From the NCBI GenBank assembly GCA_050010115.1, contig JBEKLQ010000042.1, positions 1 through 30,988 of the forward strand: a stretch of 30,988 nt of DNA. Reading direction: 5' to 3'. Positions 1 to 8,255 of the stretch are shown piece after piece (position 1 is the first letter of the stretch; every line of letters starts with the position of its first letter). The notes below the pieces were generated by a model, which had not been told where the DNA came from, did not search any database, and saw only the letters and a list, made by a program, of their open reading frames with translations. Source of the stretch: JAKACA01 sp050010115 (lineage in GTDB: Bacteria > Actinomycetota > Acidimicrobiia > Acidimicrobiales > Bog-793). The position numbers and the translations under genes were made by a program.

Positions 1-1124
1 GTGCGCTTCAAGCGCGAGACCATGCGGTTGGTGACGCCGGGCTTGATCGAGGCGATCAGCCGGGCGGCGATGAACAGGATGAGGACGAGGCCGACGAGCG
101 CCAGGCCGGCGCCGAAGGCGCGCTCGACGTCTTTGGCCAGCGGCAGCTGGTAGTACTGCCAGACGAAGATCGGTAGGGCTTCTTGAGGGTTGTGGACCGG
201 GCTCAAGTTCATGGCCGTGTTGCTCGAGACCGTGACGAGCAGCGGGGCCGTCTCCCCGACGATGCGAGCGATGCCGAGCAAGATGGCTGTCGCGACGCCG
301 GTCCGCGCCGTCGGGAGCACGACGGACCAGACCGTCCGCCACTCGGGCGCACCGAGCGCCATTGATGCCTCGCGGAGCGAACCGTGGACGACTTTCAGCA
401 CTTCCTCCGTCGTCCTCGTGATGTTCGGCAGGAGGAGGATCGCCAACGCCAGGGATCCTGCGATTCCGCGGAACCCGTAGTGGAACTCGGTGATGAGCAG
501 CACATAGATGAACAGTCCGGCGACGATGGACGGGACGGCGCTCATCGCCGTGATGACCACGCGGATGGCGGCGGTGATCCGGCCCCCGACCTCGTTCAAG
601 AAGACCGCCGTGGCGACGCCGGCCGGGGCGCCGATCAGGACGGCGATGCCCACCTGCTCGATCGTGCCCACGATGGCGTGCCCGATACCGCCGGCCGAGG
701 CAGGAGCGGTCTGCGGCACGCCCTTCTGGTCGTGGGTGAAGAAGTGCCAGCTGATGAGGGAGTGCCCACGGACGAAGAGGAATCCGATCACCAACCCGAG
801 GGCAACCACGACGCCGACGGATCCCAGCGTCACGAGGGATGCGACCACGCGATCCACTGCGGCCATCCGGCCGAAGACCTGCCGGTTGGCGAAGTAGTAG
901 ACGACTAGGAACACGGCGATAGAAGCCAAGGTGAACCCGGCCGCACCCGAGAACGGCGTCAACTGGTAAAAGACGAACCAGACGAAGCTGACCGCTGCAG
1001 CGGCCGACGACACCAGCAGGGCCAGGTCCGCCGCGCTGAATGACTTCGTTCGGCGGCGATGGAGTTCGGATCCCTCGGGAGCGCGGTCCGGGCTGATCAC
1101 CCGGCGCAACGTCGTGGTGGCCAT
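1..1124 (-). CDS. pstA: Phosphate ABC transporter permease PstA (partial, 3' end off the left edge)
   Basis: Inner-membrane permease of the high-affinity phosphate importer PstSCAB, working as a heterodimer with PstC. The reading frame was translated directly from the minus strand; it is open from the ATG at 1124 to the window edge with no stop, so at least 374 residues are present. The N-terminal third carries extra hydrophobic segments, making it longer than the usual PstA of about 290 residues. It is followed by the conserved GGIGHAIVGT segment and the permease EAA loop (EASMALGAPEWRTVW), which contacts the ATPase. The start ATG overlaps the pstC stop by one base (TGATG), so translation is probably coupled. 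pstB and perhaps phoU would be expected beyond the left edge. The family call is firm; the C-terminus is not visible. Confidence 0.93.
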   Translation of the reverse strand, partial: MATTTLRRVISPDRAPEGSELHRRRTKSFSAADLALLVSSAAAAVSFVWFVFYQLTPFSGAAGFTLASIAVFLVVYYFANRQVFGRMAAVDRVVASLVTLGSVGVVVALGLVIGFLFVRGHSLISWHFFTHDQKGVPQTAPASAGGIGHAIVGTIEQVGIAVLIGAPAGVATAVFLNEVGGRITAAIRVVITAMSAVPSIVAGLFIYVLLITEFHYGFRGIAGSLALAILLLPNITRTTEEVLKVVHGSLREASMALGAPEWRTVWSVVLPTARTGVATAILLGIARIVGETAPLLVTVSSNTAMNLSPVHNPQEALPIFVWQYYQLPLAKDVERAFGAGLALVGLVLILFIAARLIASIKPGVTNRMVSRLKR

Positions 1125-2152
1125 CAGGCGCTCGCCCCGGTCCGTGAGCGGTTGACGACTATGGAGGCGCCGAAGTTGACGATCAGCGTGAACACGAAGA
1201 GCACGAAGCCTGCTCCAAGTAGCGCCTCAGCCCCGCTCTGGCCGCCTTGGCCGAACTGCCGGGCGATGAGGGCGGCGATCGAGTTGCCGCCTGGGGACAG
1301 GATGTGCCCGGAGATGATGAACGTCGGTGAGATCACGATGGCGACGGCGATGGTCTCGCCGAGCGCCCGCCCGAGGCCGAGCATGACGGCGCCGACGAAG
1401 CCGCCCCGGCCGAATGGCAGCACGACGGTGCGGATGACGGACGCCTTGGTCGCCCCGAGCGCCATCGCCCCTTCGCGCTCGCCGGGCGGGGTCAGCGAGA
1501 AGATCTCCCGGGTGACCGAGGTCACGATCGGCACGATCATGACCCCGACGAGGATGCCGGCGATGAATGCCGAGTTCGAGAACAGTGTGTTGCCGGCTGG
1601 GCTGCGGAACAGAGGAAACCACCCGAAATGCATCGCCAGGAACTTGGCGAAGCCTTCGAGGTTCGGCTGCAGGAGGAACAAGCCCCACAGCCCGAAGATC
1701 ACTGAAGGGACCACGGCGAGCAGATCGATGAGCGCCACGAGCGCACGCCGCACCCGGAGCGGTGCGTAGTCGGTGATGAACAGGGCTGCGCACAGCGACA
1801 CCGGGACGCCGACGATCAGGGCGATCACGGCGATGACGACGGTCCAGTAGAGGACGGCGAGAATCCCGAACGAGGGGTGGGGGCCGCCTGTCGTCCAGCC
1901 GGTCGTCGTGAGGAACGTCCCCCAACCCTCCTTGTCGATCGCCGGCAGTGACTTGAGGAGGAGGAACAACCCGATGAGGAAGAGCAGGACGAAGGCGGCG
2001 ATGGCGACGCCGCGGACACTGCCGCGATACAGGCGGTCCTGTGTGCTGCGGCTGAGGAGCAAGTGCCTCGGCCCGTAATCGCCGGGAGGCGGTTGCAAGT
2101 CCGGCGCACCTGCCGATCCCTGCGGCGTATTGCCGCTGGATGTACCGCTCAC
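1124..2152 (-). CDS. pstC: Phosphate ABC transporter permease PstC
   Basis: Inner-membrane permease of the phosphate importer, 342 residues, close to the family's usual length. After a Pro/Gly-rich cytoplasmic N-terminus of about 45 residues there are about six hydrophobic segments. The EAA loop reads EGAMALGATKASVIRT, followed by VLPFGRGG. The GTG start at 2152 is chosen because an AGGAG Shine-Dalgarno sequence (2165-2161) lies 8 nt upstream. A run of three PHO-box-like 11-nt repeats lies about 125 nt upstream (2277-2309), so the gene probably begins its own phosphate-starvation transcript with pstA. The pst operon is split here: the binding-protein gene is some 4.5 kb upstream, with another ABC transporter between. 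Confidence 0.95.
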   Translation of the reverse strand: MSGTSSGNTPQGSAGAPDLQPPPGDYGPRHLLLSRSTQDRLYRGSVRGVAIAAFVLLFLIGLFLLLKSLPAIDKEGWGTFLTTTGWTTGGPHPSFGILAVLYWTVVIAVIALIVGVPVSLCAALFITDYAPLRVRRALVALIDLLAVVPSVIFGLWGLFLLQPNLEGFAKFLAMHFGWFPLFRSPAGNTLFSNSAFIAGILVGVMIVPIVTSVTREIFSLTPPGEREGAMALGATKASVIRTVVLPFGRGGFVGAVMLGLGRALGETIAVAIVISPTFIISGHILSPGGNSIAALIARQFGQGGQSGAEALLGAGFVLFVFTLIVNFGASIVVNRSRTGASA

Positions 2153-2276
2153 GCGTGGGGCTCCTGGGCTCGGTAAGACGGGGTAGCGAGTAGGTAACTG
2201 GGCATAGCGACGGGGGGAATCTCCTCTCCCTAGGTCTATCGAACCGGTCGAAACGCCAGCACAACGTGAGGAGTCG

Positions 2277-2309
2277 AGAATCTGAACGACGGGTGAATTC
2301 CTGGTGAAC
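2277..2309 (-). promoter_or_regulatory. PHO-box-like array upstream of pstC (three 11-nt direct repeats)
   Basis: Read on the minus strand, three contiguous 11-nt units begin GTTCACC (2309-2299), ATTCACC (2298-2288) and GTTCAGA (2287-2277). This matches the actinobacterial PhoP operator, in which GTTCACC-like heptamers recur every 11 nt. It sits between the end of the upstream ABC ATPase gene and pstC, which has a good Shine-Dalgarno sequence. PhoP control is inferred from the motif; no PhoPR genes are in the window. Confidence 0.82.
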
Positions 2310-2322
2310 TCGGCGTGCGCGA

Positions 2323-2342
2323 GACGGCCAGGGGGCGCCGTC
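2323..2342 (-). terminator. Candidate hairpin terminator after the ABC ATPase gene
   Basis: A 6-bp GC-rich stem (2323-2328 with 2337-2342) and an 8-nt loop lie 7 nt beyond the ATPase stop codon and just before the pstC PHO box. No U-run follows. The position between two apparent transcription units makes termination or attenuation plausible, but the stem is short. Confidence 0.35.
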
Positions 2343-2349
2343 GCGGACG

Positions 2350-3420
2350 CTACGAGGAGATGAGGTACAGAGCGCTCGAGTCGAGGCGGACGTGCACCAC
2401 GGTGTCTGCGGACAGCGTGAGCGCGACCGCGCTCGAGACGTCAGCCAGTAGCGGTCCGAGATCCGTGAGCAGGCCGACACGGGTCACCGGCCCGAGGAAC
2501 GTGAGGTGCGTCACGCGTCCTTCGAAGGAGCCGGGCGATGGCGGTCCTCCGTTCCCGAGCAGTTCGATCGTCACGTCCTCCGGGCGGACGTACAGCTGGA
2601 CGCTGTCGCCCGCTGCGTGACCCAGCGTCGCGTCCGGGACCTTGAAATCGATCCCGGCGACGCGGACGAGGCCGTCTGGGCGGGAGATCATGGTGCCTTC
2701 CAGCCGGTTCATCGTCCCGACGAAGTTCGCCACGAACTCCGTCTTCGGTCCGCTGTAGATCTCAGCGGGGGTCCCGACCTGTTCCACGCGTCCGTCCGAC
2801 ATCACCGCTACGCGGTCTGAGACGGACAACGCCTCCTCCTGGTCATGGGTCACGTACAACGTGGTGATACCCAGCTCGAGCTGGATGCGGCGTACCTCCT
2901 CGCGCAGCTGGACCCTCACCTTGGCGTCGAGAGCGGAGAGAGGCTCGTCGAGGAGCAGCACATTCGGCTCGATGGCGAGCGACCTCGCCAGTGCGACGCG
3001 CTGCTGCTGGCCTCCCGACAGCTGGCGGGGGTAGCGGTCCATGGCGCTGCCGAGGCCCACCAGCTCGAGGAGCTCCCGGGCTCGCCGCGCTCGAGCCTCG
3101 CCGCTGTGGCGGCGGACCCTGAGCCCGAACTCGACATTGTGCTGGGCGGTCATGTTGGGGAACAGGCTGTAGGCCTGGAAGACCATGCCCATGTTGCGCT
3201 TGTTCGCCGTCAGGCCGAGGACGTCACGACCGTCCACCAGCACCTCACCGGCGTCCGGCCATTCGAAGCCGGCGATGATCCTGAGCGCCGTCGTCTTGCC
3301 GCAGCCACTCGGCCCGAGCAGCGAGACGAATTCGCCCGAGGCGACGTCAAGGTCGAGGCTATCGAGCGCGACCACGTCGCCGAATTGCCTGCGCAGGCCA
3401 CGGAGCTGGACGGTCGCCAC
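2350..3420 (-). CDS. ABC transporter ATP-binding protein, PotA/PhnT-like
   Basis: Cytoplasmic ATPase of a binding-protein-dependent importer, about 356 residues. It has Walker A (GPSGCGKTT), Q-loop (VFQAYSLFP), signature (LSGGQQQR), Walker B (VLLLDEPLSALD) and H-loop (YVTHDQEEA), followed by a C-terminal TOBE-like regulatory domain of about 100 residues. This is the arrangement of the spermidine/iron/2-aminoethylphosphonate group. The GTG at 3420 is preferred because it lies 4 nt after the permease stop and gives the family's usual N-terminus. Another GTG at 3462 would add 14 residues and overlap the permease. It is the last gene of a four-gene importer operon. The substrate is not determined by the sequence; the Pho-type promoter and the pst neighbours suggest a phosphorus compound such as a phosphonate. 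Confidence 0.88.
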   Translation of the reverse strand: MATVQLRGLRRQFGDVVALDSLDLDVASGEFVSLLGPSGCGKTTALRIIAGFEWPDAGEVLVDGRDVLGLTANKRNMGMVFQAYSLFPNMTAQHNVEFGLRVRRHSGEARARRARELLELVGLGSAMDRYPRQLSGGQQQRVALARSLAIEPNVLLLDEPLSALDAKVRVQLREEVRRIQLELGITTLYVTHDQEEALSVSDRVAVMSDGRVEQVGTPAEIYSGPKTEFVANFVGTMNRLEGTMISRPDGLVRVAGIDFKVPDATLGHAAGDSVQLYVRPEDVTIELLGNGGPPSPGSFEGRVTHLTFLGPVTRVGLLTDLGPLLADVSSAVALTLSADTVVHVRLDSSALYLISS

Positions 3421-3424
3421 GCGA

Positions 3425-4252
3425 CTACTTGGCAATCGCCACTTGGGCGGAGCTGCGCCCACCGCGGCCGAGGAGGAAGAGCGAGAGCATCGCGCCCCAG
3501 GTGATGATGAAGCTGATGAACGACAGGGCGACGCCTTCGTACGCCGTGCTCGTCCCGATGTTGTAGATGTACACCGAGAAGGTATTAAAGCCGAGCAGGC
3601 TCGAGATCGTGAACTCGCCCATGGCGATGGCGACGGTCAGCAACGACCCGCCGATGATCGCTGCCCGGAGATTCGGGAGGATCACCGTCAGCAGTGTCCT
3701 GAACGTCGACGCCCCCAGGCTCGAGGCAGCTTCGGTCAACGTCTTGAGGTCGATCGCCTGAAGCCCGGCGTCGAGCGAGCGGTACACGAACGGCAGTGCG
3801 AACACGACGTAGATGAGCGAGAGCACTTCGGGGCGCACGATGAGCCACGGGAATTGGCGGAGGAACACCGACAGACCGACGATAAGAGCTATCGGTGGCA
3901 CTACGAACGGGAGCACCGAGATCACCTCCATCACTGGCCGGAGCCGAGGGAGGCGAAGATGGATCCAGAAGACTGTGGGAACCAGGAGCACCAGGCTGAT
4001 GGCGACGGTCTCGAGCGAGATCTGGAGCGAGAGCCAGAACGAGCTCAAGAAGTTCGGGTCGTCGAACACGGTGTAGTACCAGTGAAGGATCGGCTGTCCC
4101 TTCACGGTGCCTGAAAGGCTGAATTGGATGACCGAGTAGATCGGCACGAGGAAGACAAGCCCGGCAACGACTATCCACAGCCAATGCCACACGTGTACCC
4201 GGCTCAGGGCGCGCCGGAAGCGGTGAGGGTTGGGCGTCCGGGCGGCCGTCAT
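3425..4252 (-). CDS. ABC transporter permease, PotC/PhnV-like
   Basis: Second membrane subunit of the embedded importer, 275 residues with about six hydrophobic segments. The EAA loop reads EAASSLGASTFRTLLTVILP, typical of PotC, PhnV and the second permease of iron importers. The start is the ATG at 4252, beginning MTAARTPNPHRF. Its ATG overlaps the stop of the preceding permease (ATGA, 4252-4249), showing translational coupling. A much longer open frame extends upstream but lies entirely over the other permease gene and is not coding there. The ATPase gene follows after 4 nt. This gene and its partner at 4249-5151 would form the translocation pore. Confidence 0.88.
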   Translation of the reverse strand: MTAARTPNPHRFRRALSRVHVWHWLWIVVAGLVFLVPIYSVIQFSLSGTVKGQPILHWYYTVFDDPNFLSSFWLSLQISLETVAISLVLLVPTVFWIHLRLPRLRPVMEVISVLPFVVPPIALIVGLSVFLRQFPWLIVRPEVLSLIYVVFALPFVYRSLDAGLQAIDLKTLTEAASSLGASTFRTLLTVILPNLRAAIIGGSLLTVAIAMGEFTISSLLGFNTFSVYIYNIGTSTAYEGVALSFISFIITWGAMLSLFLLGRGGRSSAQVAIAK

Positions 4253-5151
4253 CTCAGCCACCGGCTCGCCCGACGTTGGATCAGCGTGTAGATCGTGACG
4301 GTGACCACGATGATCACGATCATGCCGAACGCGAGCGCGTAGGCGACCTGCGGGTCGACCGTGATGTTCCCGTTCACCAGCTGGGCGATCCACACCGTGA
4401 CGAGATTTGTCACGCCAAGGGTCTCCGCCGTGGCGTAGGCGGAGAAGGCGTTGCCGAACAGCAGCACCATCATCCCGAACACCGACGGGGCGACGATCGG
4501 AAAACCGACGTGCCACCAGAACCGGAAGGACCCGGCGCCGAGGTTCGCCGCCGCCTCCCGCCACTCCCTCCGGAGGCCGTCGATCGACGGGATGACGAGC
4601 AGGATCATGAGCGGGAGCTGGAAGTACAGGTAGACGAGCGACAAGCCGATCAAGCCGTCGAAGTTGTACGACAGGTTGAACCCGAGGTGTGCCAGCAGGC
4701 GCGTGACGATACCTTCGGCTCCCAGCGTGGCGACGTAGGCGAAGGCGAGGGGTACACCGGCGAAGTTCGCGGCCATCCCGGAGAACGACGAGAACGTACC
4801 CCGAAGGAATCGGGGCATACCGTCGTGCAGCACGGCGTTGGCGACGAGGAACCCCAGCAGCCCGCCCATGAGGGCGCAGATCGCCGAGACCTCGAGGGAG
4901 AACTCGAAGGCGGGCACGTACGGTGCATGCACGATCGCCTCGACGTTGGCGAACGTGAAACGACCGTTGGCGGTCTTGAAGGCGTCGACGATCAGCTCGC
5001 CGGTGGGGATCAGCAGGAAGATGCTGATGTAGGCGAAGAAGGGTACGACGCCGAGGAACGCCCAGCGCCGTCGCCGCGCCCGACGTGGTGGCCGACCCCT
5101 TTCGACGGGCTCGGCCACTTGGTCAGGCGCGGCGAGGTCGGCGACGGCCAC
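4249..5151 (-). CDS. ABC transporter permease, PotB/PhnU-like
   Basis: First membrane subunit of the embedded importer, 300 residues. A basic N-terminal stretch (RRARRRR, near residue 25) precedes the first membrane segment, consistent with the positive-inside rule. The EAA loop reads EAAANLGAGSFRFWWHVGFP. The start is the GTG at 5151, 30 nt after the stop of the binding-protein gene. The family covers spermidine/putrescine, iron(III) and 2-aminoethylphosphonate importers, so sequence alone does not name the substrate. It belongs to a four-gene operon: binding protein, two permeases, ATPase. Confidence 0.88.
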   Translation of the reverse strand: MAVADLAAPDQVAEPVERGRPPRRARRRRWAFLGVVPFFAYISIFLLIPTGELIVDAFKTANGRFTFANVEAIVHAPYVPAFEFSLEVSAICALMGGLLGFLVANAVLHDGMPRFLRGTFSSFSGMAANFAGVPLAFAYVATLGAEGIVTRLLAHLGFNLSYNFDGLIGLSLVYLYFQLPLMILLVIPSIDGLRREWREAAANLGAGSFRFWWHVGFPIVAPSVFGMMVLLFGNAFSAYATAETLGVTNLVTVWIAQLVNGNITVDPQVAYALAFGMIVIIVVTVTIYTLIQRRASRWLR

Positions 5152-5181
5152 CTCGCAACCAAGCTGGTCGCGTTCTCTCGG

Positions 5182-6369
5182 CTATGAGCCACCCACCATG
5201 GAGTCCCAGTACTGCGTGACGGTGGCGCTCGCCTTGGTGATCTGGTCGAGGTTCGGGAACTGGACTCCGGCATACTCACTTGCAGCCGGCAGGAGTGCTG
5301 CCAGCGAAGCCGGGATCTTCCCCGCGGCCGCGAGGGCCGTGTAGCGAGCCGGGTGGGCGTAGCCAGCCAGGTACAGCAACTGACCCGTATCGGAGTAGAT
5401 GAACTCCTGCCAGAGCTTGGCGGCATCCGGGTGAGGAGCTGTGGCACTGATCGCCTGGCAGTAGAAGTTGCCGAACCTGCCGCTCGTCGGGATGCTGACG
5501 CTCAACTTGATCGTGGGGTACTGCTTGCGGTACCCGAGGCTCAGGTAGTCCCAGACGATGGCGATCGGGGTCTCCCCGCTCGCGATGTTCGCCGGGTAGC
5601 AGTCCGTGGGGTTGAAGTTCCCGGCCTTCTTCAGGTCCTTGAAGAACGTGAGGCCCGGCATGATGTCATCGAGCGAGCCTCCGTTTGCGAGCGCGGCGCT
5701 CCACACGGCGGCGAGGGCGTCGCCGGCGCTGGCCGGGTTGCCATCGATGGCGACCTTGTTCTTGTACTCCGACTTGGTCAGGTCCGACCAGTCCAATGGG
5801 GGGGTCTTCACGACGGTCGTGTTCGTGGCGAAGGAGATGACACCGTAGTAGTCCCCGTACCAGTCCCCGTTCGCGTCCTTCATGTTGGCCGGGATCGTGT
5901 CCCATGTTGCGACCTTGTAGGGGGCGAAGTAGCCGCCCTTCGCACCGAGCGCGGCAACCGCCGGCGAGACGTCGACAACATCCGGCTCCTTGCTGGTGCC
6001 CTTGTCGACTTCGATCGCCGTGAGCTCTTGAGCCGAGCTGTCGTTAGGCGACACCGAGTTACAGGTGATCCCGTATGCCTTGTAGAAGCCCCCAATCACG
6101 GTGCCCGCCGTCGATTGCGTCCCGTAGTTCGCCCAGCCGGCTGGCAGGGCGATGAGGTTGATCGCCCCCTCCTTCTTTGCTGCGGCCTCGAGGGCGGCCA
6201 TGCCGGTGAGGGCGGCGGTGGACGTGGTCGAGGACGAGGACGAGCTGCCGCAGGCCTCGAGCAACGATCCTCCGGCGACTCCGGCCACGCCGAGAGCGGC
6301 ATTGCGGAGGAACCGGCGGCGGTCGTACGCCGCACCAAATGGGAAGGTGGACCCGTTCTGGTGAGCCAT
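5182..6369 (-). CDS. ABC transporter substrate-binding lipoprotein with Tat signal
   Basis: Extracellular binding protein of the embedded importer, about 395 residues. The ATG at 6369 is chosen because it puts a twin-arginine signal near the N-terminus: RRRFLRNAALG, a hydrophobic core, then a lipobox-like LLEAC followed by a Ser/Thr-rich spacer. The mature part begins with AALEAAAKKEGAINLIALP, characteristic of the PotD/PhnS/iron-type solute-binding proteins, and includes a conserved IVWDYLSLGY segment. Tat export suggests folding before export, and the Cys suggests lipid anchoring outside the membrane. Glu at lipobox position -2 is unusual. It is the first gene of the importer operon and has its own PHO-box-like array 78 nt upstream. 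The substrate is unknown; a phosphonate or another organic phosphorus compound is my inference. Confidence 0.85.
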   Translation of the reverse strand: MAHQNGSTFPFGAAYDRRRFLRNAALGVAGVAGGSLLEACGSSSSSSTTSTAALTGMAALEAAAKKEGAINLIALPAGWANYGTQSTAGTVIGGFYKAYGITCNSVSPNDSSAQELTAIEVDKGTSKEPDVVDVSPAVAALGAKGGYFAPYKVATWDTIPANMKDANGDWYGDYYGVISFATNTTVVKTPPLDWSDLTKSEYKNKVAIDGNPASAGDALAAVWSAALANGGSLDDIMPGLTFFKDLKKAGNFNPTDCYPANIASGETPIAIVWDYLSLGYRKQYPTIKLSVSIPTSGRFGNFYCQAISATAPHPDAAKLWQEFIYSDTGQLLYLAGYAHPARYTALAAAGKIPASLAALLPAASEYAGVQFPNLDQITKASATVTQYWDSMVGGS

Positions 6370-6446
6370 GTGCTTGCCCCAATCGTCATCCCGTTGAAAT
6401 GTTCCGGTCCGAACCGTACACCTGAGCCTGGGCGCCGCGCCTGACG

Positions 6447-6479
6447 ATCGGGTGCCCCCGGCGTGAAATTGTGGTGAAC
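6447..6479 (-). promoter_or_regulatory. PHO-box-like array upstream of the Tat-lipoprotein importer operon
   Basis: On the minus strand three contiguous 11-nt units begin GTTCACC (6479-6469), TTTCACG (6468-6458) and GGGCACC (6457-6447). The first two are good matches to the actinobacterial PhoP heptamer; the third is degenerate. The array lies 78 nt before the binding-protein start and after the hairpins that follow pstS, so this operon appears to have its own phosphate-starvation promoter. Confidence 0.75.
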
Positions 6480-6560
6480 GCATCCGGACGCCGAACAGCG
6501 GGTCGGCCAGCAGGTCGGGTCCCGTTTGCGTCCTCTACCGAGAAGCTGTTGCGGGGCCGC

Positions 6561-6601
6561 GGGCCACCGCCCGGCTCTAAGGGGGAGCCGGGCGGTGGCC
6601 C
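6561..6601 (-). terminator. Strong hairpin downstream of pstS-like gene (second of two)
   Basis: A perfect 17-bp stem (6561-6577 paired with 6585-6601) with a 7-nt loop. It lies about 54 nt beyond the stop codon of the pstS-like gene on the minus strand, behind another hairpin. No U-run follows, as is common for candidate terminators in high-GC actinobacteria. It could instead protect the 3' end of the abundant pstS message. Confidence 0.65.
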
Positions 6602-6610
6602 GTGCTGATG

Positions 6611-6640
6611 CCGGTCTCGCTCGGGAGCGAGCGAGACCGG
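6611..6640 (-). terminator. Strong hairpin downstream of pstS-like gene (first of two)
   Basis: A perfect 12-bp stem (6611-6622 paired with 6629-6640) with a 6-nt loop, starting 14 nt after the TAA stop of the pstS-like gene. With the hairpin at 6561-6601 it forms a tandem pair that separates this gene from the next Pho-type promoter. Confidence 0.65.
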
Positions 6641-6654
6641 TCGGTGGTGATGCC

Positions 6655-8100
6655 TTACGGTGCGGCGTTGCCGTCCGTCGTCCAGACCTGGCAGTAGCCG
6701 GTCGGGTCCGAGATGGCCTCGTTCGCCGCCGTGGTGCTGCCGGTGATGGGGTCGTTCGGCGAGTACGTCGTGTCGCCGTCGGCAGCCAGGACCGCACTGG
6801 CCGGGGTGTCGACGGTGTTGATGTCCTCGGTGGTCTGCAACGGGAGCGGGACGAAGCCCTGCGACGAGATTACGTCATCGATGTCAGTGTGGTACCAGTT
6901 ACTGGTGCTCGGGTTGATCACCTTGGCATTGCTTGCATCGAGTTGGCCCTTGCAAATGAAGCCGCTCTCGCTCACGTAGTTGATCGTGGCGGCGGTGGCA
7001 GCCGGGAACCCGTACTGGGCGCTGAGCGATGGGCTGAACGAGCCGTTCGAGTACACGTTGTAGATGTCGCGGATGATCGGGAATTGCTCGCCGCCGGTGC
7101 CGAGGATCGTCGACGGGTTCTCGGGGATGCCGTTGATCTCGCCGACCGTCGGGATGTCACTCTTGATGCCGTTGTCGCACAGGCTCGACACGGGCTTGCT
7201 GTTGCACAGGACCTGGTACTTGCCGTAGGAGAAGAAGTAGATGGCGTTGGCCTCATCGCCGACCTTGATGACCGGGTACGTCTGGTTCTCCGGGAGCGTG
7301 TGCGAGTCAGCGTACGAGATTCCCGTCGGCGTCTTGCAGCCCTTCGGCGCCGTCGTGAGGGAGTTCACGTAGGCGTTCAGCGTCGTCGGGCTTGAGTACC
7401 CGAGGCCGCTCGCCCAGGTAGCCTCTGTGCCGGAGCTCAGCTGAGCGGTGTAGACGCAGATATTGCCGGCAGTGCCACCGACTTGGTCCCAGTTCGTGAT
7501 CGTGCCGCCCCAGATGCCCTTCAGCTGAGCTTGGGACAAGTCCGTCACGCCGAACGAGGGAGTGTCCTTGCCGCCGTGGACCGGCCACGTCACCCACGAG
7601 ACACCATCGGCCGCGTAGCCGACAAAGTTCAGGCCCGGGTAGTCGGTACTCTTGTACTGGCGCGACGAGCGGGCGAAGTTGACCGGAGCCGTCGGGTTGT
7701 GCGGCTTGTTGCCGTCGTTCCCCGGACCGCCGTACTCGATCTGCTGGATGCCAGCACTCGAGCCCAGCGCTGGCTCCTCGACGGCGATGTCGTTGATCGG
7801 GTTTTCCGTGTAGCCCTCGCCCACCTGCTCTCCCTCATTGTTGCTCGCGCAGCTGAAGTTGTACGTCTGTGTCGTCCCGGCCGGCTGTGTCATGTAGCAA
7901 CCGAGCGAGTTGTTGAACAACAGGTCCATCGCCTGCATCACGTTGTAACTCGTGGATGAGCCGGAGCCAATAATCAGATTGTTGGCTGATTTGGTCGTCT
8001 GTGCCCCCGCCGGGGCGGTGAGCGTCATCGAAGCGGCGATGGCGCCAGCGAGCACGCCCCCCACTACGACGCTTCGCCCGCGCCTTCTCAGATTGAGCAT
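6655..8100 (-). CDS. pstS: PstS-like phosphate-binding protein, secreted
   Basis: Extracellular substrate-binding protein of the PstS group, 481 residues, clearly longer than the usual 320-380. The N-terminus is a Sec signal peptide (basic MLNLRRRGR, hydrophobic core, cleavage probably after APAGA). There is no lipobox cysteine, so the protein is predicted to be secreted or held non-covalently, unlike typical Gram-positive PstS lipoproteins. The mature protein opens with IIGSGSSTSYNVM, resembling the phosphate-binding loop of PstS, and later has SSGTEATW, resembling the second ligand loop. The ATG at 8100 has an AGGAGA Shine-Dalgarno sequence 10 nt upstream. PHO-box-like repeats lie at 8203-8224 and 8256-8277. 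The PstS assignment rests on these loops and on pstC/pstA nearby; a related phosphate ester or other oxyanion ligand is possible. Confidence 0.75.
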   Translation of the reverse strand: MLNLRRRGRSVVVGGVLAGAIAASMTLTAPAGAQTTKSANNLIIGSGSSTSYNVMQAMDLLFNNSLGCYMTQPAGTTQTYNFSCASNNEGEQVGEGYTENPINDIAVEEPALGSSAGIQQIEYGGPGNDGNKPHNPTAPVNFARSSRQYKSTDYPGLNFVGYAADGVSWVTWPVHGGKDTPSFGVTDLSQAQLKGIWGGTITNWDQVGGTAGNICVYTAQLSSGTEATWASGLGYSSPTTLNAYVNSLTTAPKGCKTPTGISYADSHTLPENQTYPVIKVGDEANAIYFFSYGKYQVLCNSKPVSSLCDNGIKSDIPTVGEINGIPENPSTILGTGGEQFPIIRDIYNVYSNGSFSPSLSAQYGFPAATAATINYVSESGFICKGQLDASNAKVINPSTSNWYHTDIDDVISSQGFVPLPLQTTEDINTVDTPASAVLAADGDTTYSPNDPITGSTTAANEAISDPTGYCQVWTTDGNAAP

Positions 8101-8202
8101 CGTGTGCCTGTCTCCTGTGTGTTGGGAACCGGGCGACCGGAGCCGATCACCTTCGACGGTTCAAGGCGGAGCATAAGGAAGGCATCTGTCCTGCTAGGGG
8201 AC

Positions 8203-8224
8203 GCAAAGTTAACAACGGGTGAAG
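8203..8224 (-). promoter_or_regulatory. PHO-box-like repeat pair, proximal, upstream of pstS-like gene
   Basis: On the minus strand two adjacent 11-nt units begin CTTCACC (8224-8214) and GTTAACT (8213-8203), each close to the GTTCACC PhoP heptamer and in the 11-nt phase seen at the other two sites. A possible -10 hexamer TAGCAG (8196-8191) follows after 6 nt, so the repeat pair would overlap the -35 region, as in known PhoP-activated promoters. Confidence 0.65.
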
Positions 8225-8255
8225 GTTTGACCCCACGGGCCGGCGCGTCGAGCGG

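Noticed and set aside
384..908. Plus-strand open frame of 174 codons
   Set aside because: It is the opposite-strand shadow of pstA, with a His/Asp/Arg-rich composition and no recognisable motif; the minus-strand frame gives an obvious permease.
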